A stretch of DNA of 64,000 nucleotides from Cinnamomum chago (taxonomy: Eukaryota > Streptophyta > Magnoliopsida > Laurales > Lauraceae): assembly GCA_038049695.1 (NCBI GenBank), contig CP142461.1, positions 30,821,001 through 30,885,000 of the forward strand, read 5' to 3'. Each line of letters opens with the position of its first letter. Position 1 is the first letter of the stretch. The notes under the pieces are model-generated. The model saw only the letters and a program-made list of their open reading frames with translations, was not told where the DNA came from and did not search any database. Below are positions 24,651-33,750 of this stretch, piece by piece. Both the position numbers and the translations under genes were made by a program.

Positions 24651-25756
24651 AACTGTAAGCAAATGGAACCTCATGCTCCCATTTGTTTACATGGAATCCA
24701 AATCAATTCATTCTATTTCAAAGAATTATATAATAAGATGAACCCATTTGCTTATAACTTCAATTTGATTAAGAGGCTACTAATCAACATGGAATTGAAT
24801 TTCTATTCTGGAAAAAAATATAAAACAACATGCATGATTAGAAATCATTTATACTAGCCTTATTTCAAGCTTTTCCACACTTTATCTTTTTCTTGAGCCC
24901 AAACATTGAAAAACCCCCAAAATCAAACCCTACTGAGAATGCAATGCCAAAATGAGTTATTAAAATGCATGCATATGACTACAATGAATCTTTTTGACTT
25001 ATTAGTAAACCAAAATCCAAGGTCAGTCCCTGAGATCTCACCTTTGAGAGAAAAGACAGGTTGTAAAAGGATGATCTTGTCCAACAAAGGAGATAGAAAG
25101 TTAGAGGAGAGAATGAAGAATCAGAATTCTTTCTTTGTATTCACATGCAAGGCTTCTTGGAATGTGTTTGAAGCAAAGTGGTGAAGAAGAAGTAGAGAAC
25201 AGGTTCCTCTCCCAGCAACAGTATAATCAGATCGATGGAAATGGGAAAAGGAATGTTTAAAGTGAATAGTTTCAGAAGTTATAAGAAAGCCCAGGCTCTT
25301 ATTCATTATTTCATTTTGAGTCAAATGCAAGCCTACTTGGTTAATTTGAGGTCTAATGAGAAAGTGTTCAATATGAAAAATGACGTACTCAACGAGATGT
25401 ACACGATGGTATCAAAATGATGGGCATATGATGCAAAATGCAAAAATCACAAGTTATGGAAAAATTCCCCGACTTTGCCGAAATGGGTTAGATCGGGTCT
25501 AAACTACCTTCCAAAGATTGATATAAAACTAATTTACGCTAAATAACTTAATTAGTATCTAAGTATATTTAATTTATATAAAACACGATTAATTAGGAAT
25601 AAACAAGATTAAGTGGGTTCGGGGTGTAACATGTTACAGCAGAGAGAAGATAACCATTCTCAATTAGTAAACACTAAACACCCCATGTGATTATTTACAG
25701 AAAAAAAGCACCCCATGTGATGAAGGCTGCCTATTTGCCAAAGGGGTTGTTTGCTT

Positions 25757-26105
25757 TAGGGATGGCAATGGGTCGGGTTTTAATGGGACCCGCACCGCCC
25801 TGCCCGGCTCTTATTAGGGGCAAGTTTGGTAGTGGTTTTATTGAAACCGGATAGATTTGAGTTTTGTTGACCTAACCCACCCCGCCCCGCCCCATATATT
25901 TATATAATATTTATTTATTTATTATTAAGAATATAACAAAATTCTTATGGAGCAAGTGGTGTTGGGCATTAACTAAAGACATGTGAGGACGTAAGGTTGT
26001 GGGTTTGAACTCTAACACTCTTTTTCCAACTATTTTTATATTTTAAAGTTTTTAAGCTTTAAATTTGACTAGACTCCGGCCCAAACCTGCCCGTTGCCAT
26101 CCCTA
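25757..26105. mobile_element. Non-autonomous hAT element (349 bp)
   Basis: The ends are inverted repeats: TAGGGATGGCAATGGGTCGG on the left and CCCGTTGCCATCCCTA on the right. Both flanks are GTTTGCTT (25749-25756 and 26106-26113), a perfect 8-bp duplication as made by hAT transposases. Transposase is absent. A tRNA-like block GTTGTGGGTTTGAACTC at about 26002 may be a nested SINE fragment. Confidence 0.92.
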
Positions 26106-26688
26106 GTTTGCTTACACTTATTCACCTATGTAAATGATGCATATATGGAATGGTCACATCTAATCAGGTTGGTTTGTATTAATTTACAGATGGCATGAAA
26201 ATGATAATGCAGATAGGTTCATTTTTAGCCTCTCATTTACATATTTAAGGAAGTGGTAACTTGCTACATATGTAATTGTGGAGAAGCAATGAGATAACTT
26301 ACAATAGGGGTGTTTGCCTGGATTGTTGCTTGTTTGTTTTTTTGTTTTCACTTTTGTAGTACCAAATTAATAATCCAAGCCATTCATCTTCTTTATTTGT
26401 CTAAAAGCTCTTAGATATTTAGTTTCATATCTTAAATTTTTAAATTTTTTGAGAAATTTGGAAAAATGTCCAAAATTCCGAACTATATATCTAATTTTCT
26501 ACACTTTTGTGGGCCCCAGCTCGTGATCCAAACTATTCAATTTTCTCATAGTAATGATGAGCAGTAGGACATTTAGCCTTTTATCTTAAACTCTCATAGA
26601 TTTAATTGAGAAATTTGTGAAAACATAAAAAGAAATCAAAACACATTGAAACCCGTTGGATATACTCATTTACTCATGTGAAAGTAGT

Positions 26689-27643
26689 ATGGTTTAAAAT
26701 CTCAGTCTCGGTCGCGGTACCGGCCGAGCCGAAAAACCGATATGATATCGATATCGGTCGCGGATATCGGTCCGTCGCAGTGTAAATTTTTTTTAATCCA
26801 AAAAAATTCGCAAAAATATCCAAAAAATCCAGAATATTAGAAAATGCTGGAAAACAATATTTTTTCCATTAGTAACAATAATTATCAAAATCTCGGTCAC
26901 CTTAAGTTATGAGTCCTGCCTGTGTCGCAGTTTACTGTCTTCTCCAGTATTTCATATAATGTAACCATTATTGATGCTCGTAATCAATTTATTAGTGTAA
27001 AATATAAGAAAATAAAGATAACATATCAAGTATCATTTAATACTAACTCAATCATCAAAATAATTTGTGAAATCCATGACCATGAAGATAAAATATTAAA
27101 ATCGGAAACATGATAGTGAGATAAATCAATAAAAAAACACTTGGACATCGAAAGGTTTATAGTTTACCTGAAATTAGGGGAGACTAGAGAGATAAAGATT
27201 GATGAGCATGACAGCCTAATTCCAAGTGGAGTGTCGCCCACGCTCGATATCATCATCATCATCATTTATTCGGTATGGATTGTTAAAGATTACATAATAG
27301 TTAAAATAAGGGAGTATATTGATTTTCTTACCAAAATAAAATAAATTTTTTCAAGAAATAGTGTTGGAAATATGCAAGAAAATGAGCTAAGGATGAGGGG
27401 TTTCTCTAAGGAGATGAGTGGAAAGGAAGAAGGAAGAAAAAAAGTGAAAAATTTAGGGTTTTTTTACCATTATTTCATCTTGGCCGATATTTTGACCGAG
27501 ATGGACCGATATATCGGTTAAACCAATATTTTCAAAATATCGGCCGAGATGGACCGATATTTTGACTATATTTTGGTCTGCGATACCGAGACCGATATAT
27601 TACCAAAATATCGGACTGGTATCGGCCGATATTTTATACCATG
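26689..27643. mobile_element. Mutator-like non-autonomous element, copy 1
   Basis: Starts ATGGTTTAAAATCTC and ends ATTTTATACCATG, inverted ends, between perfect 9-bp duplications GAAAGTAGT (26680-26688 and 27644-27652). Both terminal regions carry repeated GGCCGATATT/CCGATAT blocks that can fold on each other. The centre shares long stretches with the copy at 58305-59246, such as TTAAGTTATGA and GTGTCTTCTCCAGTATTTCA. No transposase frame is visible. Assignment to Mutator rests on the 9-bp duplication. Confidence 0.85.
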
Positions 27644-27664
27644 GAAAGTAGTGATTTTTATAAA

Positions 27665-28146
27665 AGGAGCTTCTATTGGCACCGCAGTTTTGTCTTTCCA
27701 CACCGCACAAAAAATTAAAAAAAAATCCTAAACTACCCCTCCCTCTCTCCCCCCTCCCTGTCTCCATCCGTCCTCTTCCCCTCATCCTCCTCCCCCCTCC
27801 CCTCCTTTGTTCCCTCCCTCTCTATTTTCTCTCCCTCTCCCCCCCCCCAGTCACTGGCGGGGAGGGAGATCGGGCAGTTGTAGGGGCTGCCACCCCCGGG
27901 ATGGGGAGGAAGAGGGAGGGAGGGAAGGAGAGAAAAGTAGAGGAAGGGAGAGGGAGAGAAATGGAGGGGGAGGGAGGAAGAAAGAGGGAGGCCAGAGTTC
28001 TCTCTCCTCGCCGGAGACTAGGAGGATGGGGGTGAGAGGATGAGGGAAAGAGCGTGGAGGGGGAGGGAGAGGGAGGGGCACTCTAAGGAAAAAAAAAAAT
28101 TTGTGCGGTGCGGAAAGACATAACCGCAGTGCCATTAGAAGCTCCC
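27665..28146. mobile_element. Foldback element with very long inverted repeats
   Basis: The left arm reads GGAGCTTCTATTGGCACCGC then TTTTGTCTTTCCACACCGC; the right arm is its complement, ending GCCATTAGAAGCTCCC. The match continues inwards through A- and T-runs into a pyrimidine-rich tract (about 27735-27850) that is complementary to a purine-rich tract (about 27895-28090), so nearly the whole element can form a hairpin. The flanks are TTTATAAA on both sides (27657-27664 and 28147-28154), an 8-bp duplication. Long frames here on both strands are low-complexity by-products. Confidence 0.85.
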
Positions 28147-29154
28147 TTTATAAATGGTAATATATTTCACATATGTAGCATTTACATATATAAAACCCAT
28201 TTTCTCATCCCATATGTAAAAGGCAAATTGTTTGCTCTTGTTTACATACGTAAATGATGCAATGCATAGTGGTTACGCATGATCACATCCATTTGCTTTG
28301 TGTGATGTATGAATGAGATGTTATAAAATGGTGTGCAAATGAGGCTATTTTTACATAAAAACTCACCCTTAGAAGAGGTTGTAGCACAAGTTCCGCCTTA
28401 GACAAGGCATAGTTTCCAACCTTGTCAACGACCTTTATCTCTCCAATTTATAAGGGCCCTAGATTTTTAACCCAAAGCATTCAAATTGTTTATTGACAAT
28501 ATAACCCAATAAATTCATGAGTTTCATGTCTTAAAAATATTCAGATATTGAGTCATGAAAATCTTGTATATGTATCCGAATTGTTCAATGTATACTCATA
28601 AGAAAATGGTACTATTAAAAAAAATTATGTTTTATGCCGGTAAAGTTTACATAAGTAACATCTACATAGGTATATTTCACACAGTAATGGCTTTTTTTCA
28701 TATTACATGTGTAAACTCGTTTTCATATATAAATGATGCACATGCATTACATTAATTATGTAAGATCATTGTACTTATTTATGCATTCCATGTGTAAATG
28801 AGGCTATTTTCTTCCCATGTGAAAATGATAGGTGAATGAGGCTATTTTCAGTTAATCATGTAAATGAGGAGGTGGTTAACAATTACATATGCAATACATG
28901 TACAATAGGAGCGTCCATCCAGTATAGGTTGCAGGATCAAGTTCCTTCAATCACATGTTTTTATTGGAATTTTTGTGGGCTCTAAATTGGTAATTCAAGC
29001 CGTTCGTGTTCTTTGTTGGTCTAATAAAAAGTCCTTAAATGTCCAATTTCACATCTTAGATTCTTATAGATTTTGAGAAACTTGTGAAAAATACCATAAA
29101 AATTGAAACCCCACTTAGCTAAAATTGTTGCATCTACTCATTTACTCATATAAA

Positions 29155-29275
29155 CATGGTGCTTCCAAACAAATCCCACATCGCCCCAATAATGGGCTTG
29201 ACATGGCTTCATATATATGTTTAGGTCTTTCACTTATCAGCTTAAGTTTTTGGATTGGTACATGATATTAAATCA
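29155..29275 (+). repeat. Dispersed repeat, also at 36345-36460 inverted
   Basis: Shares AATCCCACATCGCC, GGCTTCATATATA, GAGCTTAAG/CAGCTTAAG and TTGGTA.ATG in order with the reverse complement of 36345-36460. The look is of LTR fragments from one family, but no ends are defined. CCCACATCG here resembles the snRNA USE by chance. Confidence 0.6.
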
Positions 29276-29439
29276 CGGAAATGTAAAAAGAGTTGAGACT
29301 CCGATGAGAATTGAAGTTCAAAAGATATCACTCTCAAAGAGATTCATTATGATATGTTGGCTCTATAATTAATAAGGACGAAGAGATCCGAGGAAACTTA
29401 AGATAGTATCAAAATATGTGATAAATAAGATTTTTTATG

Positions 29440-29615
29440 AAGTTTGATGGCGAACCTAGGAAAACAGGTGGGCCCAAGAAGATAGATAAAAATAGTGACA
29501 ATAGATTCAAAGAAGTATAACTGATTCAAGGATTTAGCTCTTCATAAATCAGGATGGAAAAACATGATTCATGTAGTAGACCAAGCATAGTCGAATAAGG
29601 CTTTGATGATAATGA
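29440..29615 (+). mobile_element. RTE-type LINE 3' end
   Basis: Collinear with the 3' end of the RTE copy at 36530-36765: a GATTCAAAG..GATTTAGCTC block, AATCAGGATGGAAAAACATGATT, GTAGACCAAGCATAGT, then AAGGCTTTGATGATAATGATAATG. The TGATGATAATG run is the simple-repeat tail that RTE elements carry in place of poly(A). The reading frame is broken. Confidence 0.75.
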
Positions 29616-30436
29616 TAATGAGTCTAATATAATACCTCGTCCAACTATTCAATTGCTGGAAAAAAAAAAAACATTAAGTACTGGGATCCACAAGGTGATC
29701 AAGTAAGGACTACTATCAGGGCCCAACGGATTGAACACTTGACTTTGGTCCTCACTTAGACCCCATGCCAAATTTGATTTTAATGATCTATAAGACAAGA
29801 GGGTTTATGATCCAGTTGTCTTTAAAAACTTAGGTCTACTTAATGTTGTCCGCCATGTGATCGATCATTAAGGTTTATATTAAAGCATAAACTTTGCTTA
29901 CTATTATCTTAAAGTAGACAACTAATAAGATTAATGGAATTGATAATTTTACATTGCAAGATCATAAAGCATAAAGCCCTCTTATTTATAATAGGGATTT
30001 TTATGAAAAGATTAAGCTTAAAATTAATTAAACACTTTTATGAATTAAAAATTATAAAATGATGAGATAGTTGTTCGTACATTTTATTGGACAAAATCAC
30101 CATATCGTCAACTTTCATTGCAAAAATCGATATTCTACTCCATCTTCTACCTGGTAATGGAAATGTTATGAAAATCATTGCATTTGGTGTCCGAGTGATC
30201 TTCCTTAATTGGTCTCGGCAATCTTCCTTAGGTGTGTGAGTCCTATACTTAGTTTCTACGCATTTGTCACCTTCATTCGCAAGACTTTTGAGAGTCTGAG
30301 TTTGGAGTGCAAGGTGTTCGGTGAAATGTCTAAATGAGGACTTTATCTCGATTTGAGTGTGCTTTTATAAACACTTAGAGTTTGAATCCATTTGTTTCGG
30401 TGGAGTTTCGTGGGTCATGATGTTTATGGGCAACAT
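29616..30436. other. Intergenic, no gene recognised
   Basis: No coding homology or defined repeat seen. Confidence 0.5.
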
Positions 30437-30439
30437 GTA

Positions 30440-30972
30440 GGGCACGTTTGTGTACACACCCTTTCCGCGGAAAGAGGAAATTGCCACGTCAGCAAATTCC
30501 ATAGAAATGAAAACTTCGGAAAAGGATTTCCGTAGAATTTAGAAATTCATGTTTGGTGCAAAAAGAGTTTCCTCATTGAATTGGTGCAGATGTTGTTTGG
30601 TGCGGCTGTGGATTCCTTATAGAAAATCAAAATTTCTTATTTGGTGATATAATTTTTTGAAGAAAATAACATAACATGTATATTATTTATTTAACATTAA
30701 ATAATAATTTATATAAAGAAATAAAAAAATGAAAGAGTTATAAGGTTTTTGGGTTGAAATGGACAAAAGTGAGGAAAAGATGGAGAAGTTTTCCGAGGAA
30801 AACCATTTCCCATACCCCCCCATGGGAAACCCATTTCCACAATTATTAAGGAAAATGCTGACGATGCAGGAAAACATTTCCGCGGAATTGTTCCGCACCA
30901 AACGCCGGAAAAATGGGTTTTCCGCGGAAAACCGTAAACTTTTCCGCGGAAAAGTGTTACACAAACATGCCC
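30440..30972. mobile_element. Non-autonomous DNA transposon with TTCCGCGGAA ends
   Basis: The left end GGGCACGTTTGTGTACACAC and the reversed right end GGGCATGTTTGTGTAACAC match over about 19 bp, followed on both sides by the palindrome TTTCCGCGGAAA. The flanks share only GTA (30437-30439 and 30973-30975). The GGGCNTGTTTG ends suggest the Harbinger group, though its usual duplication is TTA or TAA. TTCCGCGGAA or near variants recur inside. No transposase. Confidence 0.7.
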
Positions 30973-30975
30973 GTA

Positions 30976-31639
30976 GGGATGAGCTAAGTTGGGTAACCTT
31001 TTAGTAGTGAATGTGGGGTTTTTTCCTTACCATATTGTATTGTTTGCTTGGAGTTTTAGACTCCAAGAGTGTGTTTTTTTTATCCTTGAACCAACTTTAA
31101 AAATGTATTTGACAGTGGACAGATTGAACATCCTTCATTATGTGATTTGTAAAAGACTTATCAAATCCTTCTTCTTTGATGCATTCATCACCCCATTTTG
31201 ATTTTCATTCATTTCTTTGAAATGAATATTCATCTACTGCCAAATTTTAGTATCATCCCTTCTAAACCTATGACAATCATGTATGGAAACTATCTAAGAA
31301 AAAGAAAAGTGGCGAAAAAGAAGAAGAAAAGTTCCAGGACGTTGACGATATCATCAACCTCGTCCACTAGGGTAATTTCGTCCAAAAAAGATGCACGAAC
31401 AATTATCTCGTTGTTATATGATTTTTCCTCGTAAAACTATCTAATTATCATTTAAGCTTAATCTTTTTTTTAAAATCCCTTTATAATATGGTAGTGACCC
31501 AACAAACTCTAGTTATGTAAGTTTTTTTTTTTTTTTTTGGGTTGATTTTGCAGAAGATCCACGGCGAAAGTATCCAAATGATTCACTTTCATGAGAGAAA
31601 CTCGGAACCATTTACAACTTCACTTTCACTTGACTTGTC
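30976..31639. other. Intergenic, no gene recognised
   Basis: Only short open frames without homology, and a T-run near 31520-31538. Confidence 0.5.
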
Positions 31640-32170
31640 CATTCAGACTGCTCACACCTGGCACAGCTATCCATGATTCCGACCATCTCAAGTGGGACCC
31701 ACTTCAATAATACCTTTCCCAACTTTCTTTCCCACCATTAATTTACATCTGCATGGATGTAACAAATCACAATACAGTTTCTGGCGGTCAAATGACCGTG
31801 AGGCCCACCTACTGAATGGTCCAGGTCATGGCCTCTCTACCACATATCAACTCAAGAGCAAGTGAGGTTCATTATCATTTCAATTATCAGGTTCCACCCA
31901 CCATTGATGTGGCCCACCTAAAAGATCATAGCCAGTTGGTGGACAGTAAAGAGTGCTTTGGATGTGGAGAGACCCCTTGATAAATGGTCTAGATCATGGA
32001 CCCATTTGCACACGTCCAATTTGAGCAGATCCATCATCAGTCAACTTATCAAAAGCAGCTCACCAAACGATCACAGCCGTTCAAGTGGACCTCACTTAAA
32101 TGTGGTAAGAGTGTAAGACCTACCCCATTAAATGGTCCAAGTCATGACCCCTTTGCAATGAATTTGGATC
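31640..32170. repeat. Three degenerate units with AATGGTCCAGGTCATGG core
   Basis: The core occurs as TGAATGGTCCAGGTCATGGC (about 31814), TAAATGGTCTAGATCATGGA (about 31982) and TAAATGGTCCAAGTCATGAC (about 32129). GGCCCACC, ATCATTT/CATCAGTCA and GATCACAGCC-like words lie between in the same order. Spacing is about 168 then 147 bp, so units differ by indels. Confidence 0.6.
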
Positions 32171-32455
32171 CCCTAAAGCTTTTAGCCTTTTGAGAAATAT
32201 TGCGTTAAAATGATAAAACTCCTACACTAGAGCCCACCTATTGTAATAAGAACCATTCATAGGAAAAAAAAACCCTCCGATACGGTGTATGAACTTGAAT
32301 GTCTTCGAATTCTACATCAATACAAGTTCCGTCCACTATTAGATGGACTTGTTTGATGAAGAAAAATGTGATTAACACAATCATATGCACTTCCATTATC
32401 ACATTTTTTTTATGGAACATCCAATTCTGCAGTGGAGAAGAATTTAGATTGACTC

Positions 32456-32735
32456 TTTTTTTTTTTGGTAACGAACCAAGGGGTTGGGTCGCAAGAGAGA
32501 GCCCGCACACACAAAAATAGAAAAGAAGCTCACAAAAGTGAAATAAAACAACACAAGCGAAAAAAAATGGTGTAGCAAGGTTGAAACCCTAAATAGCCAG
32601 GTAGTGATAACTACGCCACTTACCAGTGACGTATGTATTAGGGATACCCTATAGGTCGAAACTCAATAGGTAGGCTTCAGTGTAAACTTCCACTACTCAG
32701 GTTTTCTCTAGTCAAAGCCTAAGAGGATCTAGGCT
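32456..32735 (-). mobile_element. Possible LINE 3' end
   Basis: On the minus strand a stretch ending AACCCCTTGGTTCGTTACC runs into about 12 A (32456-32467 on the plus strand as T). This resembles L1 3' ends elsewhere in the window, but I see no reverse transcriptase and no target duplication. Confidence 0.4.
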
Positions 32736-33615
32736 CTTACATGTCCAACTTGATGGATCTTAAGTGGGGTCCATTATTTTGAAGTGGCACACTCTTGACA
32801 GGATTCGAATCCCCTGTTTCGTCCAAACAGGGACACATAAGGAGGCGGAGGAAAGAGACCCTTTTTCTCTTTTTTCGGCCCCACTCTCCCGCGTGTCGCC
32901 TCCCAATTCGTCCAAAACAGGGGATCCGTTTCCCTGTTGACATGGCCCCAGAAGATCACAATTCACAACCACTGCCACCCTGGAAGCCCAGCTTTCTTTT
33001 TCTCTTTTTTGCAGAAGTTTGAAATCTTCTGGCAGAGTCCAGTCTACATTCGCGCACGAAAAAGGAAAAAATAAAAAAACAAAGAGCCCCGCTTTGATCA
33101 CGTGCTTTGCTACTTCTTCCCTTTTTCCAACGCCCTCACCAAAATCACTGCCCGCTACGTTTTGTATGTTGTCGTCTTTGTTGCATCTGTTGTACAGAAG
33201 CGGAGTATGTTTTCATCTCTTACATGTAGTGCCTTTTTCTTTTTGTCTTCTTTTTCTTTTAAGAACATTCTTTCATGGGTTCTGGCTTCTCTTTATTTGT
33301 TTTGATCTGTAGATACCAAGGTTCCTTTTTCTTTTTTTGATACTGGGTGCTTGCTTGATGGGTCTATTTTTCTAAGATTCCTTTGGTCTTTCAACTTTTT
33401 AAATTGTTTTGTAATGGGTAGTTTCTTGGGTTTTATCCGTTGCAATTGATGGGTTCTGATTGAATGCATTTGTCTGGATTTTGAAGATTTTCAATGTATA
33501 GTTTGTGTGTAGTTTTTAGTTTACTTGAATACATTGGTTGGGATTTTTTGTTTTCTCATCTGGGTTTTGGAGAGGATTTGAAGTCTGATTTCTTAGCTTT
33601 TTTTTTCTGCCAGAG
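32736..33615 (+). promoter_or_regulatory. SRL2 upstream region with 5' UTR intron acceptor
   Basis: The two bases before the start codon follow a good acceptor, TTTTTTTCTGCCAG ending at 33613, so the gene has an upstream non-coding exon and a 5' UTR intron. The exon probably lies in the C/T-rich stretch about 33020-33310, but I cannot choose its donor or the transcription start. Confidence 0.5.
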
Positions 33616-33750
33616 ATGGGATTTATTTCTACAAGGGTTCTTCCTGGATGTGGAAGCATGTTTGTATGCTGCCCTGCTTTGAGGCCAAGTTCTAGACAAC
33701 CTGTCAAGCGCTATAAGAAACTGCTTGCTGAAATCTTCCCCAAAAGGGTT
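33616..33750 (+). CDS. SRL2: SRL2-like exon 1: membrane-anchoring N-terminus
   Basis: Residues 1-45. Cysteines at 12, 18 and 19 followed by the basic stretch RQPVKRYKK fit an acylated and charge-assisted membrane anchor. The start is fixed by the acceptor two bases upstream and by the family N-terminus MGF.S...LP. Donor GTT|GTAAGT. Intron 1 is 3.7 kb. Confidence 0.93.

Larger units (their letters stand above)
22876..25631. mobile_element. Possible second LTR-like element
   Basis: The left side begins TGTCACACGCCGGTCCCG and the right side ends GGTTCGGGGTGTAACA, the near-inverted TGTNACACSCC/GGGGTGTNACA ends common in plant LTRs. The two flanking pentamers (ACACG and TGTTA) do not match, so this rests on the ends alone. 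The interior has no coding homology and contains the SINE at 24308 and A-runs at 24457-24483 and 24610-24647. Confidence 0.35.
26114..29165. repeat. Degenerate repeat array broken by nested elements
   Basis: Blocks recur at wide spacing: AATTAATAATCCAAGCCATTC..CTTTATTTGTCTAA at about 26366 and GGTAATTCAAGCCGTTCG..TTTGTTGGTCTAA at about 28989; ATTTACTCAT at about 26669 and 29145; TACATA.GTAAATGATGCA at about 26126, 28246 and 28722; and AAATGAGGCTATTTT at about 28338, 28795 and 28836. The array is interrupted by the Mutator-like element at 26689 and the foldback element at 27665. The base repeat is unidentified. Confidence 0.55.

Noticed and set aside
24333..24857. 174-codon frame with poly-Lys runs
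   Set aside because: It reads through a SINE and two A-runs; the lysines are poly(A).
22876..25631. Firm call of a second solo LTR
   Set aside because: The ends are suggestive, but the flanking pentamers do not match, so it is listed only with low confidence.
27676..28135. Overlapping Pro/Ser- and Arg/Glu-rich open frames on both strands
   Set aside because: They are low-complexity translations of the complementary purine and pyrimidine arms of a foldback element.
29170..29180. CCCACATCG at 29172 and its inverse near 36434 as snRNA promoters
   Set aside because: No snRNA sequence or properly spaced TATA box follows; they lie in copies of a dispersed repeat.
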